Assembly (NCBI RefSeq): GCF_050596425.1 | Contig: NZ_CP192292.1 | Span: 4,774,001-4,838,000 of the forward strand | From: G963665925 sp050596425 | GTDB lineage: Bacteria > Bacillota > Clostridia > Peptostreptococcales > Acidaminobacteraceae | Reading direction: 5' to 3' | DNA: 64,000 nucleotides | In this document: one piece after another, positions 1 through 8,543 of the stretch | Layout of the letters: each line of letters opens with the position of its first letter | How positions within the stretch are numbered: position 1 is the first letter of the stretch | Notes under the pieces: generated by a model | The model's database searches: none | Told to the model about the DNA's origin: nothing | The model's input: only the letters and a program-made list of their open reading frames with translations | Translations under genes and position numbers: made by a program

Positions 1-28
1 AGGGGCGCAACCGCTATGAGTTCTAGTA

Positions 29-1444
29 TTAAGTCTCCCATGCACTATAAAGAGCCTTTACAGCGGGGACAATGTCGTCTTCCTCTATGCCCCCAAAACC
101 CAATATAACTGAGCTATAAGCCCTTTGATCAGGACGATTCCAGAACTTTTTCGTCGGATAAACACCCACCCCAGACTTCTGAGCTTTTTCAATGAGCTCT
201 GCTTCAGATAGAGGCTTTTTAAGCTCTATCATCAAATGGAGGCCAGCATTCATCCCATATATATTTATAGTGTCAGAAAAACTGTCTTTTAAAGCCTCGA
301 CTAAAAGGTCATGCTTTTTCTTTTGTATTTTCCGATTTTTTCTCAAATAGCTTTCCCAGTGGCCTTCTTTCATAAATAACGAAAGTGTTTTTTGAACTGG
401 ATATGACACAGAGGACGGATAGCCCTCAAACTGTTCTTGAAAAGACTTAACTCTGTCTTGTGGAAGAACCATGTAAGCCACCCTTAGTGTTGGAAAAAGA
501 AACTTTGAAAAGCTCCCAATATAAACCACATCCTTGCTGGAAATCGACTTCAGGGACTGAACAGGCTTTGCATTATATCTCAAATGACAGCTATAGTCAT
601 CTTCTATGATTAGAGCCTTGTTTTTATGCGCCCAGTCTATGAGTTCCAGTCGCCTTGAAACAGGCATTATAATCCCCAGAGGATACTGGTGGGAAGGCGT
701 GACATATACAGCCTGAGCACCTGTCTTCGATAATGCTTTCACATCTATGCCATTTTGATCCAGGCCAATAGGCGAAACCCTAAATCCATGATTCTTAAGG
801 ACAGACCTGGTCACATGATACCCCGGGTCCTCCATAGCGATGTTTTCCACCTCTGGTCTTAAACACTGACATAGCATACTCAAACAGTAATGGACCCCTG
901 AACCAATAAATATTTGATCAACACCGCACTCGACCCCTCGATAGGTTTTTAAATATTTTTGAATCTCTATTCTTAGGTCCCTTTCACCAAACATGGGGCC
1001 ATAAAAGGCCATATTGTTACGACTCTCTTTCATACACTTGTTTGAGAGTCTTTGCCACTGTTTTGTAGGAAGTTGTTCTGGGCTAAGCATACCGTATTTA
1101 AAATCATACTTTATCTGACCCTCTATCGGCCTACCCCTGTCGCGTTCCTGGTCAATATTCATTTCTAGACTGGTCTTGGTCCTTTTCACCTTTGTAATTG
1201 GAGAAAAATCCAAGGTCTCTACAAAGTATCCCTTTCTCGGACGACTTTCAATATAGCCCTCTGAAGCCAACTGATGATAGGCGAGATCAACAGTGTTTCT
1301 ACTCACACTGAGGTCCTGACTCAAGCGCCTGGTTGATGGCATTTTTTCCCCCGGCCTTAGGTCGCCGTGTATCATTTTATCCCTAAGCTGTCTATACAGC
1401 TGAATGTATATTGCTTCACTTCTATTCTCATCAATGACAAGCAT
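29..1444 (-). CDS. MocR/PdxR-family transcriptional regulator (GntR wHTH + aminotransferase domain)
   Basis: This is a regulator of the MocR class: an N-terminal GntR winged helix (residues about 12-75, with the SVSRNTVDLAYHQLASEGYI recognition region) joined to a fold-type I aminotransferase domain. The PLP-binding lysine is visible in GSFSKFLFPTLR. Known members bind PLP or an amino-compound and switch vitamin B6, taurine or GABA genes; the ligand here cannot be read from sequence. I chose the ATG at 1444 (471 aa) rather than an in-frame upstream ATG at 1495 because GGGAGG sits 8 bases before it. It faces the C_GCAxxG_C_C/TDT transporter pair across a 386-bp gap, and members of this class often regulate the divergent neighbour. 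Its 3' end is close to the window edge but the stop codon is present. Confidence 0.9.
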   Translation of the reverse strand: MLVIDENRSEAIYIQLYRQLRDKMIHGDLRPGEKMPSTRRLSQDLSVSRNTVDLAYHQLASEGYIESRPRKGYFVETLDFSPITKVKRTKTSLEMNIDQERDRGRPIEGQIKYDFKYGMLSPEQLPTKQWQRLSNKCMKESRNNMAFYGPMFGERDLRIEIQKYLKTYRGVECGVDQIFIGSGVHYCLSMLCQCLRPEVENIAMEDPGYHVTRSVLKNHGFRVSPIGLDQNGIDVKALSKTGAQAVYVTPSHQYPLGIIMPVSRRLELIDWAHKNKALIIEDDYSCHLRYNAKPVQSLKSISSKDVVYIGSFSKFLFPTLRVAYMVLPQDRVKSFQEQFEGYPSSVSYPVQKTLSLFMKEGHWESYLRKNRKIQKKKHDLLVEALKDSFSDTINIYGMNAGLHLMIELKKPLSEAELIEKAQKSGVGVYPTKKFWNRPDQRAYSSVILGFGGIEEDDIVPAVKALYSAWET

Positions 1445-1830
1445 GTTTCCAACCTCCCAGTATAAAACCCATTCACTTAAGTTGAATCCTATCATGCTAA
1501 GAGGAGGGCATATATTTAAAATATCGATTCGTTTTATTTTTCTATAGGTTTTTTTATAAACCCTCCACCATCAGACTGTGTGCAAGCTATAGAATCCGTC
1601 CAAAGTCAGTGAATATAGTTCCTTGAGCCAATAAACAAATCGAAAATCTTCGATTAGAAGGAACTGGCACCATAGCGACTTGAAAAACTGGCACTTTTAG
1701 ACATGAGGGCTGTCCATTACAATTGGGCTGTTATTACACTCAGGCAAAAGACTTGATCAGCTGTCTTTAGGAGCAAGTGTTATAAACATGCAAACACCAA
1801 ACACTATGACTACAATGGAGGTCGCAAGCA
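1445..1830. other. Intergenic region with a two-part hairpin and a direct repeat
   Basis: The gap between two divergent genes should hold both promoters. At 1617-1665 there is a structured segment: outer arms AGTTCCTT/AAGGAACT and an inner hairpin AATCGAA/TTCGATT. Just beyond it the 9-mer AACTGGCAC occurs twice (about 1662-1670 and 1685-1693). No known riboswitch or small RNA is recognised; the repeat could be a regulator site. Confidence 0.4.
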
Positions 1831-2295
1831 ATGAAAAACGAGATTAGCATTAACAAAATTAAATCAGACGCAGAAGCACTTTATAGAGAAGGAAAATTTT
1901 TCTGCTCTGAAGCCATTGTCTGTTCAATAAAAAACAACTTTGACCTGGACATGCCCGATGAAATGATTGCCATGGCATCTGGTTTCCCAATAGGCATCGG
2001 TAAGTCTAAATGTGTTTGTGGCGCTGTTTCAGGCGGTGTCATGGCACTGGGATACTTCTTTGGTCGAACTCAAGGTGGAGACCCAAAGGTTCAGGACACT
2101 CTGAAACTTGCCTATGAACTGCAAGAAGGCTTTCGTAAAAACCACAAGGTGCTGTGCTGCAAGGTGCTGACAAAAGGATTTGATATGGCTTCAGCAGAAC
2201 ACAAAGACCAGTGTGTTGCCTTCACTGGCGAAATCGCTGAAAAAACAGCTGAAATTATTGTTCGTGAACTAAACCTTGTCAATACGGATAAATAG
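1831..2295 (+). CDS. C_GCAxxG_C_C family protein (probable redox protein)
   Basis: The 154-aa protein has the spaced cysteines that define the C_GCAxxG_C_C family: Cys in FFCSEAIV, the CVCGAVSGGVMALG block, CC in VLCCKVL and a last Cys in DQCVAF. Members are small, often found beside transporters or oxidoreductases in anaerobes, and are thought to carry a redox-active or metal-bound cysteine set; no reaction is proven. GGAGG lies 9 bases before the ATG. The stop codon lies just before the start of the following transporter gene, so the two are probably co-transcribed. Confidence 0.85.
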   Translation: MKNEISINKIKSDAEALYREGKFFCSEAIVCSIKNNFDLDMPDEMIAMASGFPIGIGKSKCVCGAVSGGVMALGYFFGRTQGGDPKVQDTLKLAYELQEGFRKNHKVLCCKVLTKGFDMASAEHKDQCVAFTGEIAEKTAEIIVRELNLVNTDK

Positions 2296-2305
2296 CGGTG
2301 ATCCT

Positions 2306-3250
2306 ATGAAAAATATGATAAAGAAAACACCAGTGCCCATTGCGGGGCTTATGCTGGCCTTGGCAGCAACCGGCAACATGGTTCAGTCATATGGCAGTGC
2401 ATATAGGACAGTCTTTGGAACCCTTTCTGCTGGCATTTTTGTCCTCCTTGTTCTCAAGGTGATCTTTCACAAAAACGCTGTGATCCAGAGTCTGGAAAAT
2501 CCTGTTGTGGCGAGTGTTGCTCCAACTTTTTCAATGGGAACAATGCTTTTAAGCACCTATGTCAAACCCATTTTTCCAAGGGTTGCCCTTTGGCTCTGGA
2601 GCGCATCCATTCTTATGCATGTGGTTCTCATGCTTTGGTTTACTGGAAAATACCTGATCGGCTTTCAGCTAAAAAAAGTCTTTCCTAGTTATTTTATCGT
2701 CTATGTTGGGATTGTCGTGGCCAGTGTTACAGCACCAGCCTATGGTCTTAAAGGTCTTGGAATGGCCATTTTCTGGTTTGGTTTTATTGGCTATCTGTGT
2801 TTGTTGCCCATCACCATTTATCGTCTGATAAAACATCCAAATCTACCTGAGCCGGCAATACCGACTATTACAATTTTCGCTGCACCTGCCAGCCTATGTT
2901 TGGCGGGCTATCTTTCAAGTGCCACAAACTTCAGTATGAACATTTTTATTTTACTGCTGTCTTTATCACTGCTTATGTTTATGGGCGTGCTGCTTTACTT
3001 GCCTAGAATGCTCCAGCTCAAATTCTATCCAAGTTACTCAGCCTTCACCTTTCCTTTTGCTATTAGTGCAATCGCCATGAAGAAAGCCTTACCTATCATT
3101 ATGCAGACAAATTTCAATACAGGCTTCTTACAAAGATTTGTGGTCTTTCAAGAAATTATGACACTGATTGTTGTCCTCTATGTTTTTGTTCGCTATATGC
3201 AGTTTTTATCAAATGCCGACAAGGTTACAGAAAGTATAAAAATATCCTAA
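2306..3250 (+). CDS. TDT family transporter (TehA/SLAC1-like)
   Basis: This is a polytopic membrane protein with about ten hydrophobic segments. It opens with PVPIAGLMLALAATGNM, typical of the tellurite-resistance/dicarboxylate transporter (TDT) family, whose clostridial members are often mislabelled exfoliative toxin A/B. The family moves anions such as dicarboxylates, sulfite or tellurite-related species. The start at 2306 (314 aa) is preferred to an in-frame ATG at 2276 because GGTGAT precedes it and it avoids overlap with the upstream gene. Coupling to the C_GCAxxG_C_C gene hints at a shared redox or sulfur-related task, which is inference. A clear terminator follows. Confidence 0.85.
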   Translation: MKNMIKKTPVPIAGLMLALAATGNMVQSYGSAYRTVFGTLSAGIFVLLVLKVIFHKNAVIQSLENPVVASVAPTFSMGTMLLSTYVKPIFPRVALWLWSASILMHVVLMLWFTGKYLIGFQLKKVFPSYFIVYVGIVVASVTAPAYGLKGLGMAIFWFGFIGYLCLLPITIYRLIKHPNLPEPAIPTITIFAAPASLCLAGYLSSATNFSMNIFILLLSLSLLMFMGVLLYLPRMLQLKFYPSYSAFTFPFAISAIAMKKALPIIMQTNFNTGFLQRFVVFQEIMTLIVVLYVFVRYMQFLSNADKVTESIKIS

Positions 3251-3256
3251 AACATA

Positions 3257-3293
3257 AAAGCCCCTAGACGCTTAAACAGAGTCTCGGGGCTTT
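3257..3293 (+). terminator. Rho-independent terminator after the TDT transporter
   Basis: The arms AAAGCCCC and GGGGCTTT, with an inner AGAC/GTCT pair, form a stem followed by TATTTTAT directly after the transporter stop codon. Confidence 0.85.
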
Positions 3294-3316
3294 ATTTTAT
3301 GGGCGGGCTATCAACC

Positions 3317-4285
3317 TTATGAATTCGCTGCAGCAGCGGCAGTAGATGCCGAAATCGCAGCGATCATTGCCGCTTGTTGTGCAGCAATAATAACTTGTAC
3401 AGACACCTGAACAGTGGCTGTTACAACACCACTTTTTTTAGAGTTGATGTAACGGCTTGAAACCAGAGCTGATGCCAGCATGACATTCATACCTTTTTCA
3501 AGCCACTTGGCATGCTTACTCTGTCTAAGTTCTTTTGCTATTTCTACCGCTTCACCCGCGGCCTTGTCATCATCAAGTAGAGCAATTAGGGCTATTGCAG
3601 GATAGTAAGTTGCACTAACTTTCAACTTGTTCTCCTTAAGCTTTAGCATAATGTCTTCACACTTGCTGGCCACTTCCTCCGGACTCTTATCCGAAAAAGA
3701 AAGAATATGCGACATCATTTGAAGACCATTCGATGCAGTGAATGGGCCCGATTTAAGGGCATTATAATAGCCTTCGATTTGGTCAAGTCGACTTTTTTCA
3801 TCAGCAAGAAGTATTGCAAGGGCGTAGTCATCACCTCCGGTTAAAAAGGGATGATTGCTCCGCATTTCCTTATAGATTGCACCCGCTCTTTCAATTCTCT
3901 GTTCATACACATCCTTCTCATACATATTCACCAGCGTATACAAGGCTGTTGGTATATATGTGGACTGCTTTAGACCAGCTGATTTCATCATAGGATATAG
4001 TTCAATCATCTCGTTCACAGCAAGATTAGGATTTGATTCACTTGCGCTGAGAAGACCTGACAATAAGAATAGGACATTTCCTCTAAAGGGTGAAAACATG
4101 CCTGTTTCTTTTTTTATATGGTCTCGAACACCTGCTATTTTTTCTGTGTCAACATGTTGGTCTTGCATGGTATGGGTCAAAGCAATCAACCACTTTGACA
4201 GGTTATTTTCCCATCGAAAGGACTCTTTCAATACGGAATATTCTTCTAGCAAATGGATCACTTCTCGTGAATTTGCTTCATACAT
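3317..4285 (-). CDS. DUF4003 family protein
   Basis: This mostly alpha-helical cytoplasmic protein of about 322 aa matches the DUF4003 family (function unknown). Family-like blocks include SPFRGNVLFLLSGLLSAS, a central MKSAGLKQSTYIPTALYTL and HPFLTGGDDYALAILLA. The tail is a low-complexity Ala-rich stretch. The start at 4285 is chosen over the in-frame ATG at 4312 because GGAGG is 7 bases before it. It stands alone between a convergent transporter and a small divergent gene, so context gives no function. Confidence 0.75.
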   Translation of the reverse strand: MYEANSREVIHLLEEYSVLKESFRWENNLSKWLIALTHTMQDQHVDTEKIAGVRDHIKKETGMFSPFRGNVLFLLSGLLSASESNPNLAVNEMIELYPMMKSAGLKQSTYIPTALYTLVNMYEKDVYEQRIERAGAIYKEMRSNHPFLTGGDDYALAILLADEKSRLDQIEGYYNALKSGPFTASNGLQMMSHILSFSDKSPEEVASKCEDIMLKLKENKLKVSATYYPAIALIALLDDDKAAGEAVEIAKELRQSKHAKWLEKGMNVMLASALVSSRYINSKKSGVVTATVQVSVQVIIAAQQAAMIAAISASTAAAAANS

Positions 4286-4559
4286 TCTGAGGACCTCCTT
4301 GTTACTTAACACACCTATTCTCTAAAAACTTCTGTATGAATCGTCATCGCAGTATCTTATTCTTTACATATATTTTATCCTAGAAGTATTAAAAAGGCCT
4401 TAAATATGAATCAAAGTCTTATTATCAATATGGTGCTTTACTTGATATTTGATTGTATATATACTTAGATTCAGGTTTATGTATTAAGCCACCTTGAGCG
4501 GTCTAGTTCTAACCCATATCTATAATTTTTAAGCACACAACATAAAGAAGGAGATATTT

Positions 4560-4829
4560 ATGTTTCGACTCTGGGGTAAAATAATGAAGGGCAACAATAT
4601 CAAAAGCGATCAAGTCTTCGAACTAGATGCCAAAGGACTTAGTCTTGATGATAAAATTGACCAAGGGCTTGAATCCCTATGCAATCATTTTGATATTCAA
4701 AAACCTATGTGGTTCAATGACAACTATAAGGATATTGGTCTCATCGGTAAAACAAGATTTATTGACCACCATTTTATTGAAACCATTGATTTTGACTACT
4801 TAGAAATTGAGATTATCGAGAAGAAGTAA
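4560..4829 (+). CDS. Small conserved hypothetical protein
   Basis: The 89-aa acidic protein begins MFRLWGKIMK and ends with a strand-rich FIETIDFDYLEIEIIEKK. I recall similar small proteins of unknown role in many Clostridia, but cannot name a domain. There is no signal peptide or membrane segment. AGGAG sits 7 bases before the ATG. It converges on the acetyltransferase gene with a gap of only 3 bases, so it has no separate terminator. Confidence 0.7.
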   Translation: MFRLWGKIMKGNNIKSDQVFELDAKGLSLDDKIDQGLESLCNHFDIQKPMWFNDNYKDIGLIGKTRFIDHHFIETIDFDYLEIEIIEKK

Positions 4830-4832
4830 ATC

Positions 4833-5372
4833 CTATTCTTCTCTTTTTCTCATGACGATACCATTTTCTTTTTCTCCAGCCTTGTTTTCAAAAAAATCTG
4901 TGATTCGCAGCACTTCACGAAATCCTGTTTTCTTATAAATCTTCCTAGCATTCTTCCAGGCCTCTGACACAATGAGTATCTGGGACTTGATATTGGGGTT
5001 ATCTTTCAAAATACGTCCTGTCCCTTCTTGGAAGAGCATTTTTCCAGCACCCTTTCCCCTGTGTTTTGGAGATATGCCAATAGCCGAAATGTATAATTCT
5101 GTGCCCTGATCGCTATGCATGTCAAGAATACTATGCCCTAGTTCAAAATCACCTTCAACAACCTCATCTTTATACACCCACAGCTCAGTGCATATAAATC
5201 CAATAATTTCACCCTCACTTTCCATGACAAAAAATCCGTCAGAGTAAGTGTCTAGCCTCTCAATAAAAACAGATTTATCCTCACGGCTCTCCGGGTCAAA
5301 ACTGGCTTTTTCTATTCTCATAATCTTGTCGATGTCTTTTAAATCTGCGTGTCTTAAACGAAACTCTTTCAT
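4833..5372 (-). CDS. GNAT family N-acetyltransferase (RimI-like)
   Basis: The protein transfers an acetyl group from acetyl-CoA to an amine; RimI-like members modify protein N-termini or small amines. It has the GNAT core: an N-terminal LRHADLKDIDKIMRIEKASF, then ISAIGISPKHRGKGAGKMLF, which holds the R/Q-x-x-G-x-G/A acetyl-CoA loop, and a C-terminal AWKNARKIYKKTGF. The start at 5372 (179 aa) is set by GGAGG 8 bases upstream; an in-frame upstream ATG at 5411 has no such site. The substrate is unknown. Confidence 0.88.
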   Translation of the reverse strand: MKEFRLRHADLKDIDKIMRIEKASFDPESREDKSVFIERLDTYSDGFFVMESEGEIIGFICTELWVYKDEVVEGDFELGHSILDMHSDQGTELYISAIGISPKHRGKGAGKMLFQEGTGRILKDNPNIKSQILIVSEAWKNARKIYKKTGFREVLRITDFFENKAGEKENGIVMRKREE

Positions 5373-5474
5373 TTTATTTGCCTCCAGTGTAAGCTCTTGT
5401 AATCCACTCAAGTATTATAATAACACTTAAATAGGCATGCTCCATGAGCTTGAAGTTACTAATTGGAAACAATA

Positions 5475-5840
5475 TCACTCTGAGCTCTTGTTTTGATCCT
5501 TTTTATTGGAGTGGTACATTTGACCCCAATGCCTCAGTTCTTTTAAAACCGGCATAAGACGTTCCCCTTCTTTGGTCAAGCTATATTCTACCTTCGGGGG
5601 AATGACAGGATAGACCTTTCTATTTACAATGCCATCGGATTCAAGTTCCCTAAGTTGTTTTGTGAGCATTCTTTCAGTGATTTTAGGTATTTCCCGTCTA
5701 ATATCTGAATACCGCATCTTGTCTTGTCTGCCTAGATGATATATTATGATGGGTTTCCACTTTCCACCGATTAAATCCAGGGTAAGCTCAAAATAACATC
5801 TATAGGTCCTATCATTAAAGCTAAACTCATGATCATTCAT
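5475..5840 (-). CDS. HxlR family transcriptional regulator
   Basis: The 121-aa winged-helix protein has the HxlR signature: an N-terminal Cys (RCYFELTLDLIGGKW), then ITERMLTKQLRELESDGIV and the wing VEYSLTKEGERLMPVL. HxlR/YodB/HypR proteins sense electrophiles or disulfide stress through that Cys and control flavin oxidoreductases. The divergent nfsB-type nitroreductase is the expected target. AAGGAG precedes the ATG. Two copies of TACTATACTT lie 19 bases apart just upstream and may be its own operator. Confidence 0.9.
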   Translation of the reverse strand: MNDHEFSFNDRTYRCYFELTLDLIGGKWKPIIIYHLGRQDKMRYSDIRREIPKITERMLTKQLRELESDGIVNRKVYPVIPPKVEYSLTKEGERLMPVLKELRHWGQMYHSNKKDQNKSSE

Positions 5841-5855
5841 TGTAAAATCTCCTTA

Positions 5856-5953
5856 TACTATACTTTTTGTTCGTTACTATACTTAAATACCCCTCTTGCG
5901 TTTTTCTAATAACCTGATATGATCATAATAAGAAGTTGATCTTACAAGATCAA
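5856..5953. promoter_or_regulatory. Candidate HxlR operators between hxlR-like gene and nfsB
   Basis: Two direct copies of TACTATACTT (5856-5865 and 5875-5884, 19-bp period) lie immediately upstream of the regulator. A separate palindrome, TTGATCTT-AC-AAGATCAA (5936-5953, imperfectly extended to about 5928-5961), lies on the nitroreductase side. Both are plausible binding sites; which one is used is inference. Confidence 0.45.
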
Positions 5954-6025
5954 TCTTATTAGATTTATTTTCAATTTAGAAAAATTATACAAGATAGATA
6001 AACATCAAGTAAAAGGAGAATTCTT

Positions 6026-6679
6026 ATGGATTTAATGAAAGCTTTAAACACACGTTACTCAACAAAATCTTTTGATCCCACTAAAAAACTTTCCCAGGAC
6101 GATATTGAAACCATTGAAAAGTTGCTTCAACTGGCGCCGTCTTCAACAAATGTCCAACCATGGCACTTTGTAATGGCAACAACTGACGAAGGCAAACAGA
6201 GGGTAGCCAAAGCTTCCCAAGGATTCTTTTCATTCAATGAGCCCAAAATACTTAATGCTTCTGCTGTTATTGTATTCGCAACGAAGGCTGACATTACCGA
6301 AGACCACCTTCTTCGGATTCTCGAGAAGGAAAAGGCCGATGGTCGTTTTGCCAACGCGCAAGTCGAAAGCGATACCCATAAAGCCAGAAGCACATTTGTG
6401 AACATTCATAAAAATGATATTAAAGACGCCCAGCACTGGGCTGAAAAGCAGGTTTATCTAAATCTTGGCAACCTGCTTCTCGGTTTATCTACAATGGGTC
6501 TTGATGCACTACCTATGGAAGGCCTTGACATGAACCTGCTTGACGAAGAGCTGGGACTAAGCGAAAAAGGATTCACATCTACCTTTGCCGTGGCGGTTGG
6601 ATACAAGGCTCCTGATGACTACAATGCCGAACTTCCAAAATCACGTTTGCCTCGCGAGGAAATCATCACTTATATTTAA
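6026..6679 (+). CDS. nfsB: Oxygen-insensitive NAD(P)H nitroreductase (NfsB type)
   Basis: The 217-aa FMN enzyme reduces nitroaromatics and quinones with NAD(P)H, and some members also act as dihydropteridine reductases. Length and sequence follow E. coli NfsB closely: an early RYSTKSFD, LLQLAPSSTNVQPWHF (FMN contact), DADGRF-like KADGRFA, KQVYLNLGNLLLG, LDALPMEG and a terminal LPKSRLP. AGGAG precedes the ATG by about 6 bases. The divergent HxlR regulator probably controls it in response to electrophile or quinone stress. A palindromic repeat copy lies between its stop codon and its terminator. Confidence 0.93.
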   Translation: MDLMKALNTRYSTKSFDPTKKLSQDDIETIEKLLQLAPSSTNVQPWHFVMATTDEGKQRVAKASQGFFSFNEPKILNASAVIVFATKADITEDHLLRILEKEKADGRFANAQVESDTHKARSTFVNIHKNDIKDAQHWAEKQVYLNLGNLLLGLSTMGLDALPMEGLDMNLLDEELGLSEKGFTSTFAVAVGYKAPDDYNAELPKSRLPREEIITYI

Positions 6680-6751
6680 GCCATTTTGGGGACAAGGAGA
6701 ACAAATGTGAGTCCATGGGACAATAGATAGTATGGTGATTTATAATCATAT

Positions 6752-6892
6752 TTGAGCGACTTGCATAATATCATTCATACTATCATTCAAGAACCTTTGT
6801 CGTACCATATGTCCTACCACATATAGATATTTAAGCATCAAAAATTCTATATATGTTATGGCGAGGACTTAGATCTGTAATTTTGCAAGCGC
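6752..6892 (+). repeat. Palindromic repeat family 1, copy 1
   Basis: This 141-bp element starts TTGAGCGACTTGCATAAT and ends TTTTGCAAGCGCC, with a central arm pair around CGTACCATAT and ATATGTTATGGCG. It is the longest of five related copies in the window and appears to carry an extra internal stretch (a repeated TATCATTCA). It sits between nfsB and its terminator. Confidence 0.8.
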
Positions 6893-6900
6893 CCGATTTA

Positions 6901-6937
6901 AAAAACAGCTGTTCAAGGTCCTTGAACAGCTGTTTTT
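6901..6937 (+). terminator. Terminator of nfsB
   Basis: A perfect 18-bp inverted repeat (AACAGCTGTTCAAGG arms around a single base) ends in a T-run. It probably terminates nfsB after the repeat element; the A-rich left side could also serve the opposite strand. Confidence 0.85.
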
Positions 6938-7025
6938 CTTCTTTTTCTTCTATCTAAATTTGTCTAATTTTGTCTATACGCTGTCATTCCCTTATAGATT
7001 AAAGACGCCCATAGACCCACTGATC

Positions 7026-7883
7026 TTATTTGTCCGCCCTTTTATGAATAACCCGCATATATGCTGCAGGTAGCATGGCACCAAGCCAAAACACCATTAT
7101 GCCATAGCGTAGGGTGTCGCTTGCAATTGATTTGGGAAGCAAGGTCTTTAGGGTTAATAGAATAACAATAACACCTAGAATTCCCACAAGAAACATACAG
7201 GTTTTTTGAATCTTTGTTCCCATGGGCTCAAAATCAATGTAATGATCTTGAACCACCATACTGACCATAAGTCCAGTCATCATACCAAGCACTTTCATAT
7301 AGTCATGACTGTAAAACAGGACGGCACCAAACCAAGAAAGCATCGTGATTAAAATACAGCTTTTTACCACATGGTTTTCTATGACGGGCATAAATTTCAT
7401 GGAAAGAACCACCCATATAACCCCTATAAAAACTGATGCTATAACATCGGTCGGCCAATGAACCCCCAAATAAACCCTGGACAAGGCCACTCCTAGAATT
7501 GAAAGACCACTGAAAACAGTAAACCATGGGCGTTTGATCTGGAAACTCAACCATGCGAAGAGCATAGTTACCATTTGAGTGTGTCCACTTGGGAATGATT
7601 TTCCTGTGGCCGTGTGGGTTCTCAGAGACCGGACACCCTCCATTCCAATGGGTCTTTTAACATCAAAGACTTCTTTTAGGGATGTGTTGATGAGCAGGCC
7701 TGACAATAGGACAAAGGCCAATCTAAAACCTTGTTTCTTATTTAAGCACCATAGGATAAAAGACGCTAATAGTATGGCTATGGCCTCTTCTCCAAGCATG
7801 GTAATCCCTTCAAAAACATGATCCATAAAGGGAGAATGGATGCTCTGAACTTTCTTTATTATTTCTAGTTGAATCGTCTCCAC
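7026..7883 (-). CDS. PAP2-family membrane phosphatase
   Basis: The 285-aa integral membrane protein has all three PAP2 signatures: KEVFDVKRP (K-x6-RP), SFPSGHT (PSGH) and SRVYLGVHWPTDV (SR-x5-H-x3-D), with about seven or eight membrane segments. Such enzymes remove phosphate from phosphatidic acid, undecaprenyl pyrophosphate or related lipids at the outer face of the membrane. The substrate is not decided by sequence. Translation begins at a GTG (7883), preceded by AGGAG at 10 bases. Confidence 0.9.
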   Translation of the reverse strand: METIQLEIIKKVQSIHSPFMDHVFEGITMLGEEAIAILLASFILWCLNKKQGFRLAFVLLSGLLINTSLKEVFDVKRPIGMEGVRSLRTHTATGKSFPSGHTQMVTMLFAWLSFQIKRPWFTVFSGLSILGVALSRVYLGVHWPTDVIASVFIGVIWVVLSMKFMPVIENHVVKSCILITMLSWFGAVLFYSHDYMKVLGMMTGLMVSMVVQDHYIDFEPMGTKIQKTCMFLVGILGVIVILLTLKTLLPKSIASDTLRYGIMVFWLGAMLPAAYMRVIHKRADK

Positions 7884-8056
7884 TTGTATCTTTCTCCTCT
7901 ATATTATTGATTGATTTATATTTAAGGGTATAACATTTTAAATCCTAGGACAAGAATAACCACAATCAGGATACGGAAGCTCACAAAATGTGCTGATTTT
8001 TTACAATCCCTTTTTTATTGTTTTTGCTAGACTCTAAACAAGAAAAGGAGGCTGTT

Positions 8057-8425
8057 ATGAATTCAATTTTCATGAGTTTAATGATTTTTCTTAACGTCAC
8101 ATTGCTGATTATTCTAGTTCCAGGTGGCCCCGTCGAAAATCGGGATTTTTCCAATCTGGGCGGTATAGTGTTTTGGGGCTTTAATGTTTTTTTAGTCTGC
8201 TTGGGACTAAGTGCCTTTTACGCGACTTACGCTGTCCTGGCCAACTTAACTTATGCAGGTTTTCTAACACGTGGGGTGGCCCTTGGTTTCATTGTGGTTT
8301 ATGCCATAGACCTGGCTGGAATATTCCCCAAGTCACCAACAAAAATGTCAAAAGCCCTCATGTCTTTTGAACTGATTAATTTAAGTATGGGTGTTTACTT
8401 GTTTATACTGGGTTTATTTCTATAA
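8057..8425 (+). CDS. Small four-helix membrane protein, function unknown
   Basis: The 122-aa protein is almost wholly hydrophobic with four predicted membrane segments, the first at the N-terminus (IFMSLMIFLNVTLLIILV). No known family is recognised. The ATG at 8057 has GGAGG 5 bases upstream; the longer in-frame start at 8018 does not. It is monocistronic and followed by a strong terminator. Confidence 0.7.
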   Translation: MNSIFMSLMIFLNVTLLIILVPGGPVENRDFSNLGGIVFWGFNVFLVCLGLSAFYATYAVLANLTYAGFLTRGVALGFIVVYAIDLAGIFPKSPTKMSKALMSFELINLSMGVYLFILGLFL

Positions 8426-8440
8426 TAATAGTAATAATAA

Positions 8441-8487
8441 GGAAAAGACTGATGAAGGTCCGCATCAAATCTTCATCAGTCTTTTCC
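8441..8487 (+). terminator. Terminator after small membrane protein
   Basis: A perfect 17-bp stem (GGAAAAGACTGATGAAG and its complement, 13-base loop) stands 15 bases after the stop codon. Its 3' arm is T-rich. Confidence 0.85.
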
Positions 8488-8543
8488 ATTTCCTCTGTTT
8501 AAATTATAATTTATCTGGTATTGCTGTTTTAATCATTGTCTTA

